A stretch of 64,000 nt of DNA, taken from Pseudomonas sp. AKS31 (GTDB lineage Bacteria; Pseudomonadota; Gammaproteobacteria; Pseudomonadales; Pseudomonadaceae). The stretch is from assembly GCF_023634765.1 (NCBI RefSeq), contig NZ_JAMLFX010000003.1:263178-327177 (forward strand), read 5' to 3'. Positions 51,659-61,193 of this stretch are shown in pieces. Position 1 is the first letter of the stretch, and each line of letters starts with the position of its first letter. The translations under genes and the position numbers were made by a program. The notes under the pieces were generated by a model. That model saw only the letters and a list, made by a program, of their open reading frames with translations. It made no database searches and had not been told where the DNA came from.

Positions 51659-52042
51659 ATGAAATTTCGTTTTCTTCTGTGGATGATGGGTTTGTTGATG
51701 GGTAAGGCCAGCCGGACAAATCCTGCGTTCCAGCAGCAGTTGGGTGACAAGGATCTGGTGTTTCAGCTGCAGACGCTGGATGGGAAAGTGGCGCGGCATT
51801 TCGTGGTGAAGAATCAGCGCATCACCAGCAAGTCCGGAACCGTGGCAGAGCCGGCGTTCGCGATTGCGTTTAAAGATGCGGGTTATGGCTTTGCCACCAT
51901 GCAGGCGAAGAACAAGCAGTTGGCGTTCATGCAGGGCATTCAGGACAAGTCGATCCAGCTCAAGGGCAACCCGGCGCTGGTGATGTGGTTTCAGGGTTTG
52001 ATGAAATATTTGAAGCCGAGGAAGGCCAAGCCTAAGGCGTGA
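51659..52042 (+). CDS. SCP2 sterol-carrier-like small protein
   Basis: A protein of 127 residues. ATG 51659 is chosen over GTG 51653 because GAGG is spaced eight bases before it. The N-terminus is hydrophobic (MKFRFLLWMMGLLMGKAS). The rest resembles an SCP2-type lipid-binding fold: DLVFQLQTLDGKVARHFVVK, FAIAFKDAGYGFATMQAKNK, KSIQLKGNPALVMWFQGLMK. Such proteins are conserved in Pseudomonas without defined function. It is probably monocistronic, ending before a terminator. Confidence 0.68.
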   Translation: MKFRFLLWMMGLLMGKASRTNPAFQQQLGDKDLVFQLQTLDGKVARHFVVKNQRITSKSGTVAEPAFAIAFKDAGYGFATMQAKNKQLAFMQGIQDKSIQLKGNPALVMWFQGLMKYLKPRKAKPKA

Positions 52043-52116
52043 AGCGCCATTTTTTAGAACCCGGTGGGTAATTGGTTTGGCTCGGTAAGTCGCTCAATTG
52101 GCTCGTAGTACCACGA

Positions 52117-52145
52117 ACACCTGTCAGAAGTGACAGGTGTTTTTG
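52117..52145 (+). terminator. Rho-independent terminator
   Basis: AACACCTGTCA, GAA(G) loop, TGACAGGTGTTTTT. It lies 75 bases after the SCP2-like gene and ahead of the delta-60 genes. Confidence 0.85.
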
Positions 52146-52215
52146 TTTGGATGTTGAGGCCTCATAGGGATCGTCCAGCAGTAAAGGGACTTATCCGGAT
52201 TGGAGAGTTATCAAC

Positions 52216-53577
52216 ATGACCGTACAAGCAGGCGAACTTGATTCCACATTCGCCAATGACGGCAAACTCAATTGGGAGTTTCCTGAGTTTGTCAGCATTG
52301 CCCCGCAAGTGGTCCTTCCTCTGGCTGACGGTCGGCTGCTGGTCGTGGCAAATGAGTCAGGTGTGTTCCCTGGCTTCGTAGTCGCGCGGCTTACTGAAAA
52401 GGGGCAGCTTGATGTAGGCACCGGGTTTGGCGAGAACCAGCAAGGTTTTGCGCGGATTTTGACCGGGGAAAAGCTTTTATCAGGAAAGTTGGGCGCAAGC
52501 TTGCTGAGTAATGATGGCTTGCTGATTACGGTCGATTACATGATGGGGCCACCGAGTTATGAAAGTGGTTTCGTTGCCATCCAGTTGCTGCCGGACGGTC
52601 GGCTCAACGATAAGTTTGGTGAAGGCGGTGTGGTCACGTTCCCGTACGGTTCAATGCCCGTCACGCTAAGCGCAACGGCAAGGAATGCGCGCGCGCGCCA
52701 GAATGTCGCTCGGAATGTGAAGCCCGCTGTTCAGAGCAGCGCCAATTCTGGAGCGTCCGGTATCGAGTTGCCAGACGGCAAAATAGCGTTGGTCTTCTTT
52801 GGCTTTGATCATGTGGCACAGCAAACCAAAGGCTTGGTCATGCGACTCAATCCTGATGGTTCTTTTGACGACACCTTCAACAAGATCGGTTCAGCCACTG
52901 TCGAATTGGCTGAGTTGAGCCCGGCAGGTGATAACGCCGCCCGTGGAGTGGCTGTGCAAGCGGACGGTGGCTTGGTGGTGTATGGCGACTTTCATGATGA
53001 AGGCACCTTCGGTACCTATGCCGTGCGCTTCACAAAAGATGGAATGCGCGACGACAAGTTCAAGACAGCCATTGTGTCCTCTGATCGGCTGCCGATTTTT
53101 CGCGATATTGCCGTGAGGAAAAAGGACGGAATGATTGCGTTGATAGGAGGCCAGGCCGGTGACGGCTTCCTTGAGGGTGAAGGGGTGATTGTCGTACTCA
53201 GTGCGGATGGCTCACCTCACCCTATGTTCAACAATGGCCAACCGTTATGTACCAAAGTTGTGCCTGAGATTGGCCAAAATTGGTCGAGCTGCGCCTTTGG
53301 CGACTTGGATGAAAGCAAGTTGATTGTCGCCGGCACCAGTGGTGGAGGGTTTGCTACTGATGAGATGCACGCCGTCTGTGCACGTTATCGCCTTACCGGC
53401 GAGCTCGATTCGACGTTCAACGGTAGTGGGTGGGTAACTTTTGATCAGGCTGAGAAACTGGAAAATAGTTTGGATCTGCACGTCACTGCGCAAAATAAAA
53501 TCGTCATCTGCGGTGAGTCTTGGAAAGACCGGTTGAGTCTTGCTACAAGCGGATGGATAGCACGCTTTATTGCCTGA
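52216..53577 (+). CDS. Delta-60 repeat protein (single unit)
   Basis: A protein of 453 residues with no signal peptide. It starts MTVQAGELDSTFANDGKLNW after GGAGAG. Repeats of the type aDGkhhhxG...dGxhdxxFnxxG recur: ELDSTFANDG, GQLDVGTGFG, GRLNDKFGEGG, GSFDDTFNKIG, GMRDDKFKT, GELDSTFNGSG. The delta-60 (TIGR02608) repeats are expected to form a beta-propeller. The whole chain is homologous to each half of the 870-residue protein downstream. Function unknown; Gly/Asp-rich repeats are common in surface or secreted proteins, but no export signal is seen. Confidence 0.75.
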   Translation: MTVQAGELDSTFANDGKLNWEFPEFVSIAPQVVLPLADGRLLVVANESGVFPGFVVARLTEKGQLDVGTGFGENQQGFARILTGEKLLSGKLGASLLSNDGLLITVDYMMGPPSYESGFVAIQLLPDGRLNDKFGEGGVVTFPYGSMPVTLSATARNARARQNVARNVKPAVQSSANSGASGIELPDGKIALVFFGFDHVAQQTKGLVMRLNPDGSFDDTFNKIGSATVELAELSPAGDNAARGVAVQADGGLVVYGDFHDEGTFGTYAVRFTKDGMRDDKFKTAIVSSDRLPIFRDIAVRKKDGMIALIGGQAGDGFLEGEGVIVVLSADGSPHPMFNNGQPLCTKVVPEIGQNWSSCAFGDLDESKLIVAGTSGGGFATDEMHAVCARYRLTGELDSTFNGSGWVTFDQAEKLENSLDLHVTAQNKIVICGESWKDRLSLATSGWIARFIA

Positions 53578-53599
53578 TCAATAAACAACGCTCTAATTG

Positions 53600-53643
53600 C
53601 CCGCTCTCACGAGTAAGAATGATCTCGTGAGAGCGGGTTTTTT
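53600..53643 (+). terminator. Rho-independent terminator
   Basis: CCCGCTCTCACGAG and CTCGTGAGAGCGGG form a perfect 14-base stem with a 10-base loop and a TTTTTT tail, just after the first delta-60 gene. The two delta-60 genes are therefore separate transcription units. Confidence 0.92.
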
Positions 53644-53848
53644 ATGCCTGACTGAACTGTGAGGCCAATTCCAATCAATCCATGCAGCGCACTGAATAAC
53701 GGTGTGCTTGTCTTGCAAGGCCATTACTCAGGCTCGCAAAGACAGCCGAACTGTCATTTCTATCAGGTGTTTTGTGTACCGTCGCGATGCTCTACTCAAG
53801 TTCCAGTTCCGGCATTAAGGGACTTCACCGACTTGATGGAACAAGCTC

Positions 53849-56461
53849 ATGACGCAGACGCACAGTATTTCGATCCCTGGGTCTCTCGATCCGACATTTG
53901 CTCAGGATGGCGTGCTGACCTTACCGATACCCGGCATCGCGGGCGACGAAGCGGCGGCGGTCCTGGCGCTCCCCGATTCAAAATTTCTCGTGGCGATACC
54001 CTTAACGGGAGCGAATGCCCCGGTTGCCATTGCGAGGCTGGATCACGACGGTTCTCTGGACGAGACCTTCGGTCCGGCGCGCAGAGGTTTCGTTGAAATA
54101 GCGTTGGAGGGTGCTCGGATCAGCTATGTCTCCGGTCTCGATGCGCTTGAGGATGATGGTTGGCTGATACACCTTCAGTATTTCTCGACTACCTCCGATG
54201 ACGTCGGCCTCGCACTGGTCCGCCTGAAAAAAACCGGTGAACTGAACGAAACGTTTGGCACCAATGGCATGCTGTTTATTTCCCATTATGGCAACCCCGA
54301 CCCCGCTAGCGTGCCGCGCAAGACCAGTCGCCCGACCGGCAGATCCTCTCAGACTGCGCACGCTTCATTACGGTCAACGGCTTCCCAGGTTGACGGCAAA
54401 ACCGTCCTGCTCCATTTCGTGTTTTTTGATGATGCACCATTGCCAGTGGGAGTTGTGATACGTCTGCAAGCGGATGGCTCCCTCGATCGATCGTTCAACG
54501 GTTCGGGCTATGTGGTTGTGAATGTCGCCACATCGAATAACGTCTCCGGTATCGCCGTTCAAGCCGATGGCAAGGTGCTGGTCTGCGGTTCATACCTGGA
54601 CGGATCGGGAGGCCGTGGGTTTTTTCTGGCGCGTCTGGACACAAGTGGCGCACTGGACAGGCAATTCAACAACGGCCTGCCGTTGTTGATTCCCAATGAT
54701 GAAGGCGAGAATTTTCCGCAATCGATTTCGGTACGTGAAGGCGATGGCAGGATTATTGTCGCGGGCCGAGCCTTTCGCAGTGGCCTCCAAGGTGGGTTGA
54801 TCGCTGCATTCACGACCAGCGGCGCGTCCAACCTTGTGTTCAATGGGGGCAAGCCGCTGTTTTCGCCGTTAATAAAAGGGTTGGCGTGGACGCATACCTC
54901 GCAGGTGGGGGGTTCGATCGTTGTTGTTGGTCAGGGTGAAACAGCCATGGTGACGGCGCGTTTCCTTGCTGATGGAAAACCGGATACGGCTTTCAACGGT
55001 ACGGGTCATGCGTTGTTTGAAGACAGCGCAGGGGCTGCCTATGCGCGAGGTGTCGCCGGTATGACGGACGGCCGGATCGTGGTTTGCATTGAGCTCTCCG
55101 TCTACGCTGATCCTTCCAAAATCCCTGGCCGTATCGTGCGCTATCTGGCGGGCGTGCCGTCTTTAAATAACGATCCGACTTTTGGCGACGGTGGCGTCCT
55201 CAGGTTTCCGTTCCCCGGATTTTCGGGATATGACGTCAGGGCGCTGCTGGCGCTGCCGCAAAACAAATTGCTGGTTGCCGTCCGCCTTTCAACGCCCGGT
55301 GCGCCAACGCGGATCGCTCGTCTGCTTGAAGACGGTGCTCTCGACTCAGCCTTCGGTGGAGAAGACTCAGGCTACGTCGAGATCAGGCTGAAAGAAAATT
55401 TTTACATGAGCCGGATTCTCGGGTTCACACCGCTGAGTGATGGCGGCTGGCTGGTTCGTGCTCAGTACACGGACGAAGGCGCAAATAATTCGACGGGCCT
55501 GGTGCTGGTCAGACAACGCGATGACGGACAACTGCAGACGTCCTTTGGGGAACAAGGTGTGCTTTATCTTCCCTACGAGAAGATGGGCGGTGGCGGATAT
55601 ACCGGGGTGGCGCACGCGTCTGCCAGCGGAGCCGCAGAGGCTGGCGCAGCAGGGGTGGTCGCGCAACAACTGAACGAAAAAATCGTCGTGGTCAGTAATG
55701 TCATGGATGCTGCCGGACGGACAAAAGGCATCGCTCTGAGGTTCGAGCCGAATGGCTCTCCCGATATGACCTTCAACGGCACTGGCTTTGCGTTTGTAGA
55801 GCTTGCAGGTATTTCGTCTTCGGACACTGTTGCGCTAGCGGCCGCGACCCAGCCTGACGGCGCCGTGGTGATCTGCGGCACTTACCTCGCGGTCAGTGCG
55901 CAGGGTGCCTTCGTTACTCGTTTCGACGTTACGGGCAAGGTTGACACAGGCTTTGGAAGCAACGGAGCGGTGGTCGTACCCCACGATCAATGGATCAGCC
56001 TGGACGTTGCGGCAATCGTCGACGACAAAATCGTTGTGGCCGGCGGTGCGGTGGTGGAGGGTGTCCCTCAGGGCTTGATTGCGGTGCTCAATTTCAGCGG
56101 CTCCTACAACCGGGTGTTCAATGGTGGTCAGCCACTGTTTTCTTTACCTGTGTCCCAAGGCGTCAGATGGTTGCATTGTGTGCCGCGTACGGACGGTTCA
56201 GTCATCGTTTGCGGCGGCAGTGGCCCCGGCACGTTTGATGAGAGTCTCAGCGCGGTTACCGCACGCTTTTTGGCTGACGGTTCTCCGGACCCCTCTTTCT
56301 TTGATACGGGATTTACCGTTTTCAATGAAAGCGATGGTTTCGAATACCCTCATGGTATGGCCGTGATGGACGATGGTCGAATCGTAGTGGGCGGAGTGTT
56401 TTTCACGGACTCGGGGTATGAGAAAGGCTGGGTGATCCGTTACCTGGACAAGTCGGCTTAG
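53849..56461 (+). CDS. Tandem-duplicated delta-60 repeat protein
   Basis: A protein of 870 residues, no signal peptide. It contains two homologous halves of about 430 residues: SLDPTFAQDGVLTLPIPGIA opens the first and NNDPTFGDGGVLRFPFPGFS (from about residue 438) the second. Each half carries about six delta-60 units (GSLDETFG, GELNETFGTNG, GSLDRSFNGSG, GALDRQFNNG, GKPDTAFNGTG; and the matching GALDSAFG, GQLQTSFGEQG, GSPDMTFNGTG, GKVDTGFGSNG, GSPDPSFFDTG). The unit equals the whole protein at 52216. Two propellers in one chain are likely. The function is not known. Confidence 0.75.
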   Translation: MTQTHSISIPGSLDPTFAQDGVLTLPIPGIAGDEAAAVLALPDSKFLVAIPLTGANAPVAIARLDHDGSLDETFGPARRGFVEIALEGARISYVSGLDALEDDGWLIHLQYFSTTSDDVGLALVRLKKTGELNETFGTNGMLFISHYGNPDPASVPRKTSRPTGRSSQTAHASLRSTASQVDGKTVLLHFVFFDDAPLPVGVVIRLQADGSLDRSFNGSGYVVVNVATSNNVSGIAVQADGKVLVCGSYLDGSGGRGFFLARLDTSGALDRQFNNGLPLLIPNDEGENFPQSISVREGDGRIIVAGRAFRSGLQGGLIAAFTTSGASNLVFNGGKPLFSPLIKGLAWTHTSQVGGSIVVVGQGETAMVTARFLADGKPDTAFNGTGHALFEDSAGAAYARGVAGMTDGRIVVCIELSVYADPSKIPGRIVRYLAGVPSLNNDPTFGDGGVLRFPFPGFSGYDVRALLALPQNKLLVAVRLSTPGAPTRIARLLEDGALDSAFGGEDSGYVEIRLKENFYMSRILGFTPLSDGGWLVRAQYTDEGANNSTGLVLVRQRDDGQLQTSFGEQGVLYLPYEKMGGGGYTGVAHASASGAAEAGAAGVVAQQLNEKIVVVSNVMDAAGRTKGIALRFEPNGSPDMTFNGTGFAFVELAGISSSDTVALAAATQPDGAVVICGTYLAVSAQGAFVTRFDVTGKVDTGFGSNGAVVVPHDQWISLDVAAIVDDKIVVAGGAVVEGVPQGLIAVLNFSGSYNRVFNGGQPLFSLPVSQGVRWLHCVPRTDGSVIVCGGSGPGTFDESLSAVTARFLADGSPDPSFFDTGFTVFNESDGFEYPHGMAVMDDGRIVVGGVFFTDSGYEKGWVIRYLDKSA

Positions 56462-56480
56462 GCCGCAGATTGGCACATCG

Positions 56481-56522
56481 CGGGCAAGCGTCGCTCCAAC
56501 TGGAGATCGCTTGCCCGTTTTG
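56481..56522. terminator. Terminator between convergent genes
   Basis: CGGGCAAGCG and CGCTTGCCCG with inner pairing (GCTCC/GGAG) form a long stem followed by TTTTG. It lies between the delta-60 gene and the convergent HDOD gene, and may serve both. Confidence 0.8.
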
Positions 56523-56525
56523 CTT

Positions 56526-57926
56526 TCAACCCTGGCTGAACTGCGATGCCAGTTCGCGCAGCAGCACTTCAGCCTCAAGCACTTTGCTGACCACGTCATT
56601 GGCTTTGTCGCGAGTCAAACCCACGCGCTCCAGCAACGCATCCGGAATGTCTTCATCCGGCCCGGAGCCAATCCCGCGGCTGCGCAACAGGCGCACGGCC
56701 AGGCAGACGAGGTTCGGGTATTCGGCATAGGCGCCGTCGTAGCTTGGGTCGTGCTGGAAGCGCAGGGCGGTGGCCAGTTCATCGGGCATGTCCCAGTAGC
56801 GCATCAGCCACGAGCCGATCTGTTCACGGCTGATACCGAGCAGGTGTTGCTCGATGTAGCTGTGGCACAGGTGCGGGTTGACCTCCAGGTGGCGGCAGAT
56901 CAGCGAGAAGTGCGGCGGGAAGACGTGGGCCAGCAGCAGATAACCGAAGTTGTGCAGCAGACCGGCCAGATAGGTCAGGCCGGCTTCCGGACGCTGGGCG
57001 CGCGGCATGGCGCGGGTCAGACCTTCGATGACGGCGGCGGTGTAGATCGACTGCTGCCAGTACGGCGTGGTGTGTTGCGGGTGGTCTTTGGGCAGGCTCA
57101 GGGTCTTGCCGAGGGCCAGGCCCAGCGCCAGGTTGATCACCAGATCGAAACCCAGCACGCGAACGATGGCGTCTTCCACCGAACGAATCTTGCCCGGCGA
57201 GGCGTAATACGGCGACGCCGCCCAGCTCACCACTTGCGCCGCCAGCGCCGGGTCGGTTTCGACCACGCCGGTGATGTCGTCGATGGTGGCATTGGGGTCG
57301 ACGCGCAGCTTGATGATTTTTTGTGCAGTTTCGGCCAGCGGTGGAATCTCGATGGTCGCTTCCAGACGCTGCTGAATGCGCCGCGCGGTGAACGCCTGCA
57401 CGGCCTGGGTGATTTCCTCGCGGTCATCGTCCGGGCGGTCGAGGTTCGGGCGGATGCTGCTCAGGGCTTCGCCAAAGTTGGCGGCGCTGGCCTTGGTCAG
57501 CATGCTCTTGAAGGCTTCGCTGGTGATTTCCAGCAGCAGGCCCGGCTCGCCGGAGTTGATCAGCAGCTTCGGTTCGCGCAGCAGGCTTTCTTCGTAAAGG
57601 CACGGCGAACTGGTCAGCGCCGGCAGGCCTGGCAGCAGGCTCAGGCTGTGTTTGCCGAGCATCTTTTCCAGGCGCTCGGTGGATACGGCGGTCAGGCGAC
57701 GGCCCGTCAGTTCGGCGAGGCGATTGAGATCCAGCAACTGGCTCTGCGGAAACAGCACCATCAGCGCGCCGACGGCGTCGTCCAGCAACACGGCTTGTAC
57801 CTTGCGCGAGGCATTGAGGCCGTGGTGGTCGAGCACTTCTTCGTAGGCGATACCCAGCTTGCCGAGCAGCAGCCGAATTACAGACGGCGCGTGCGGGAGT
57901 TCGGGGGCGAGAGCTGCGTCAGTCAT
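56526..57926 (-). CDS. YbaK-like + HDOD domain signalling protein
   Basis: A protein of 466 residues from ATG 57926 (MTDAALAPELPHAPSVIRLL). The N-terminal ~155 residues resemble the YbaK/prolyl-tRNA deacylase-associated fold (LGKLGIAYEEVLDHH, VQAVLLDDAVGALMVLFPQ, RLAELTGRRLTAVSTERLEK). The HDOD domain (about 200-410) has the expected metal-independent HD-like motifs (ATIDDITGVVETDPALAAQV, LTYLAGLLHNFGYLLLAHV, GSWLMRYWDMPDELATALRF). HDOD proteins act in signalling without clear catalysis. It lies downstream of recG in the same direction, with an 80-base gap. Confidence 0.82.
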   Translation of the reverse strand: MTDAALAPELPHAPSVIRLLLGKLGIAYEEVLDHHGLNASRKVQAVLLDDAVGALMVLFPQSQLLDLNRLAELTGRRLTAVSTERLEKMLGKHSLSLLPGLPALTSSPCLYEESLLREPKLLINSGEPGLLLEITSEAFKSMLTKASAANFGEALSSIRPNLDRPDDDREEITQAVQAFTARRIQQRLEATIEIPPLAETAQKIIKLRVDPNATIDDITGVVETDPALAAQVVSWAASPYYASPGKIRSVEDAIVRVLGFDLVINLALGLALGKTLSLPKDHPQHTTPYWQQSIYTAAVIEGLTRAMPRAQRPEAGLTYLAGLLHNFGYLLLAHVFPPHFSLICRHLEVNPHLCHSYIEQHLLGISREQIGSWLMRYWDMPDELATALRFQHDPSYDGAYAEYPNLVCLAVRLLRSRGIGSGPDEDIPDALLERVGLTRDKANDVVSKVLEAEVLLRELASQFSQG

Positions 57927-58005
57927 GGTCTGTATCCGTTTTTGAAACAATGGCAGGAGTATAACCAGCTCTGTAGGAACGATCCTGCACAAACTGCGAC
58001 GGTGC

Positions 58006-60081
58006 TCACACTTGGCCGTATTGCTGCCCGTGACGCAGCCAGCGGTCGAGCAATGGGCTGACGTGGGTCGGCCAGCGTTCCAGTAGCGCTTGCGCAGCGT
58101 CGCGTACGGCGGGCAGCAGGTCGGCGTCGCGCATCAGGTCGGCGACCTTGAATTGCAGCAGGCCGGTCTGGCGGGTGCCGAGCATTTCCCCGGGGCCACG
58201 CAGTTCGAGGTCTTTTTCGGCAATGACGAAACCGTCGTTGGTCTCGCGCATGATGCCCAGGCGCTGGCGACCGATCTGCGACAGCGGCGGATGGTAGAGC
58301 AGCACGCAATGGCTGACCGCGCTGCCCCGGCCGACGCGGCCGCGCAACTGGTGCAGTTGCGCGAGGCCCAGGCGTTCAGGGTTTTCGATGATCATCAGGC
58401 TGGCGTTGGGCACGTCGACGCCGACTTCGATCACTGTGGTGGCGACCAGTAGTTGCAGGTTGCCGGCCTTGAATTCGGCCATGACGGCGGCTTTTTCGGC
58501 AGGCTTCATGCGCCCGTGGATCAGCCCGACTTTCAGTTCGCCGAGGGCGAGGGTGAGGTCTTCAAACGTGGTTTCGGCGGCCTGACAGGTCAGCTCTTCC
58601 GACTCTTCAATCAGCGTGCACACCCAATAGGCCTGACGGCCTTCGGCGCAGGCACTGCGCACTCGTTCGATGACTTCGACGCGGCGGGTGTCGGTGACCA
58701 GCACGGTATTGACCGGGGTTCGACCCGGCGGCAGTTCATCGAGGATCGAGGTGTCGAGGTCGGCGTAGGCGCTCATCGCCAGTGTGCGTGGAATCGGCGT
58801 GGCGGTCATGATCAGTTGATGCGGGCACATGCGCCCGCCGACGCCTTTCTGCCGCAACGCCAGACGCTGCTGCACGCCGAAGCGGTGCTGCTCGTCGATG
58901 ATCACCAGCGCGAGGTTCTTGAACTGCACTTCGTCCTGAAACAGCGCGTGGGTGCCGACCACCATTGGTGTGCCGCTGGCGATCTGCTCCAGCGCGGCGA
59001 CACGGTTTTTGCCTTTGAGCTTGCCGGCCAGCCACGCGACATCAATGCCCAACGGTTCGAGCCAGCGCTTGAAGGTGATGAAGTGCTGTTCGGCGAGGAT
59101 CTCGGTCGGCGCCATCAGCGCGACCTGATAACCGGCCTCCAGTGCTTGCAGCGCAGCGAGGGCGGCGACCACGGTTTTACCGGCGCCCACGTCGCCCTGA
59201 ATCAGCCGCAGCATCGGTTCGTGCTGGCTGAGGTCGTAGGCGATTTCGTTGCCGACGCGCTGTTGCGCGCCGGTCGGATTGAAGCCGAGGTTGGCCAGGT
59301 ATTTCGGCGGCAACTTGGTTGCTTTCGGCATCGCTGGCGCGCGTAGCGAACGCATGCTTTCGCGCAGACGCTGTTGCGACAGTTGATGGGTCAGAAGTTC
59401 TTCGAAGGCCAGACGATGCTGGGCCCAGTGATGACCGAGCGCGAGTTCGTCGACGTCGGCGTCAGCGGGCGGGTTGTGCAGGTAGCGGATCGCATCGGCC
59501 AACGGCGCCAGTTGATAGTCGCGCGCCAGTTCGGTCGGCAGCCAGTCGGGCAGGGTGTCTGGCTTGAGCATGGTCAGTGTCTGCATGCACAACTGACGCA
59601 GACGCGCCTGGGTCAGGCCTTCGGTGAGCGGGTAGACCGGGGTCAGGGTTTCATCCACTGGCGGCGGTTCGTCACCGGTGATGGCGCGGTATTCCGGGTG
59701 GTAGATCTCCAGGCCTGACGCGCCGGGCCGGGCTTCGCCGTAGCAGCGAACCCGTGTGCCGCGCTTGAGGCCTTCTTTCTGGGCGTTGCTGAAATGGTAG
59801 AAGCGCAGACTCAGACCGCCGGTGCCGTCCTGCAAGCGCACGACGAGGCTGCGGCGGCGGCCCATGACCACATCGGCACCGCTGACGGTGCCTTCGACCA
59901 CGGCGTCCTGTCCCGGCCGAAGTGCGCCGATCGGCACCACGCGGGTGCGATCCTGATAACGCAGCGGCAGGTGAAACAGCACGTCTTGCAGATTCTCCAG
60001 GCCGACCTTGGCCAATTTCTCGGCCATGGCTTCGCCGACACCCTTGAGTGCCGTCACCGACACTTGCGACAGCTCCGTCAT
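58006..60081 (-). CDS. recG: RecG, ATP-dependent DNA helicase
   Basis: A 691-residue branch-migration helicase that reverses stalled forks. The N-terminal wedge/OB domain (about 1-150) contains FHLPLRYQDRTRVVPIGALR. Helicase motifs are I (LIQGDVGAGKTVVAALAAL, about 288-306), Ia, II as DEQH (LVIIDEQHRFGVQQR), III (MTATPIPRTLAMS), V (LLVATTVIEVGVDVPNAS) and VI (QLRGRVGRG). All are intact and the length is normal. The gene begins nine bases after the oxyR stop, as in other pseudomonads where oxyR-recG form an operon. Confidence 0.97.
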   Translation of the reverse strand: MTELSQVSVTALKGVGEAMAEKLAKVGLENLQDVLFHLPLRYQDRTRVVPIGALRPGQDAVVEGTVSGADVVMGRRRSLVVRLQDGTGGLSLRFYHFSNAQKEGLKRGTRVRCYGEARPGASGLEIYHPEYRAITGDEPPPVDETLTPVYPLTEGLTQARLRQLCMQTLTMLKPDTLPDWLPTELARDYQLAPLADAIRYLHNPPADADVDELALGHHWAQHRLAFEELLTHQLSQQRLRESMRSLRAPAMPKATKLPPKYLANLGFNPTGAQQRVGNEIAYDLSQHEPMLRLIQGDVGAGKTVVAALAALQALEAGYQVALMAPTEILAEQHFITFKRWLEPLGIDVAWLAGKLKGKNRVAALEQIASGTPMVVGTHALFQDEVQFKNLALVIIDEQHRFGVQQRLALRQKGVGGRMCPHQLIMTATPIPRTLAMSAYADLDTSILDELPPGRTPVNTVLVTDTRRVEVIERVRSACAEGRQAYWVCTLIEESEELTCQAAETTFEDLTLALGELKVGLIHGRMKPAEKAAVMAEFKAGNLQLLVATTVIEVGVDVPNASLMIIENPERLGLAQLHQLRGRVGRGSAVSHCVLLYHPPLSQIGRQRLGIMRETNDGFVIAEKDLELRGPGEMLGTRQTGLLQFKVADLMRDADLLPAVRDAAQALLERWPTHVSPLLDRWLRHGQQYGQV

Positions 60082-60090
60082 GACGCTCGC

Positions 60091-61020
60091 TTAACCGGCG
60101 GTGACCGGTGCTGCAGGTTTGGCAACCGAGCACAGGCGAATGGAATCGGCGAGGATCTCGATGGCTTTCGGCCGCGGGAAACTCGCGCGCCAGGCGATCG
60201 CCACGGTGCGGAACGGCACCGGCGGCGACAGTGGCCGCACTTCGATCACGCCTGGGGCGTAGTGATGGCTGTCGACGGCCGACAGCGGCAGGATCGAGAT
60301 GCCCAGACCGGACGCGACCATGTGGCGGATGGTTTCCAGTGAGCTGGATTCGACCGTGGTGTGCTTGGCGCCGTCGTTGCCTTTGGTCAGGGTCGGGCAG
60401 GCTTCGAGAACTTGATCGCGGAAGCAGTGGCCTTCGCCTAGCAGCAGCAGGCTCTTGTCGTTGAGCAGGCCGGCGTCGATGGTTTCTTTTTGCGTCCACG
60501 GGTGCTGCGCCGGCATCAAGACGTAGAAGGGCTCGTCGTAGAGCGGCAGGGTCAGCACATCGGCTTCGTTGAACGGCAGGGCGATGATGATCGCGTCGAG
60601 CTCGCCGTTGCGCAGTTTGTCGCGCAGCACGTGGGTGAAGTTTTCTTCGATGTACAACGGCATCTGCGGGGCGACCCGGTGCAGTTGCGGAATCAGGTGC
60701 GGGAACAGGTACGGGCCGACGGTGTAGATCGCGCCGACTTTCAGCGGCGCGGTCAGCTGGTTCTTGCCGGCCTGGGCCAGTTCGCGGATGCCTTGCGCCT
60801 GCTCCAGGACTTTCTGCGCCTGGGCGACGATGCCTTCGCCGACCGGGGTCAGGCGCACGGCGCTTTTGCTGCGCTCGAAAATCAGCACACCGAGTTCGTC
60901 TTCAAGTTTCTTCACGCCCACCGACAAGGTCGGCTGGCTGACGTGGCAACGTTCGGCGGCGTGGCCGAAATGCTGCTCTTGGGCGAGGGTAACGATGTAG
61001 CGTAATTCTGTGAGGGTCAT
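60091..61020 (-). CDS. oxyR: OxyR, hydrogen-peroxide-sensing LysR-type regulator
   Basis: A regulator of 309 residues. The N-terminal winged helix-turn-helix (about 1-60: ELRYIVTLAQEQHFGHAAER, CHVSQPTLSVGVKKLEDEL) precedes the effector domain. That domain has the redox pair Cys199 and Cys208 (LLGEGHCFRDQVLEACP) at exactly the positions of E. coli OxyR. Peroxide oxidises the pair to a disulfide, activating catalase, alkyl hydroperoxide reductase and related genes. It is first in an operon with recG. Confidence 0.96.
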   Translation of the reverse strand: MTLTELRYIVTLAQEQHFGHAAERCHVSQPTLSVGVKKLEDELGVLIFERSKSAVRLTPVGEGIVAQAQKVLEQAQGIRELAQAGKNQLTAPLKVGAIYTVGPYLFPHLIPQLHRVAPQMPLYIEENFTHVLRDKLRNGELDAIIIALPFNEADVLTLPLYDEPFYVLMPAQHPWTQKETIDAGLLNDKSLLLLGEGHCFRDQVLEACPTLTKGNDGAKHTTVESSSLETIRHMVASGLGISILPLSAVDSHHYAPGVIEVRPLSPPVPFRTVAIAWRASFPRPKAIEILADSIRLCSVAKPAAPVTAG

Positions 61021-61138
61021 AGCAAGCGTCCATGAAGATGCGGGCCAAGCATACCGGCTGCAATCGATAGACGCACGTTATCAGACTGAGTGTGGAATGT
61101 GACACCGGGCAATGTGAGTTTGCCGTTGCCAGATATGC

Positions 61139-61163
61139 AAAAGGCACCTTTCGGTGCCTTTTT
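61139..61163 (-). terminator. Terminator of the exbB-exbD-tonB operon
   Basis: AAAAGGCACC, TTTC, GGTGCCTTTTT: a stem with A and T runs on both sides, so it works on either strand. It lies downstream of tonB and upstream of the oxyR start. Confidence 0.75.
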
Positions 61164-61193
61164 GGCTTGGCTCTCTCGGCTGGCGGAGAACCT

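Noticed and set aside
57970..57992. Short GTAGGAACGATCCTGCAC stretch as another REP element
   Set aside because: Too short and unpaired to call; it only weakly resembles the right arm of the TGTGGGAGC palindromes.
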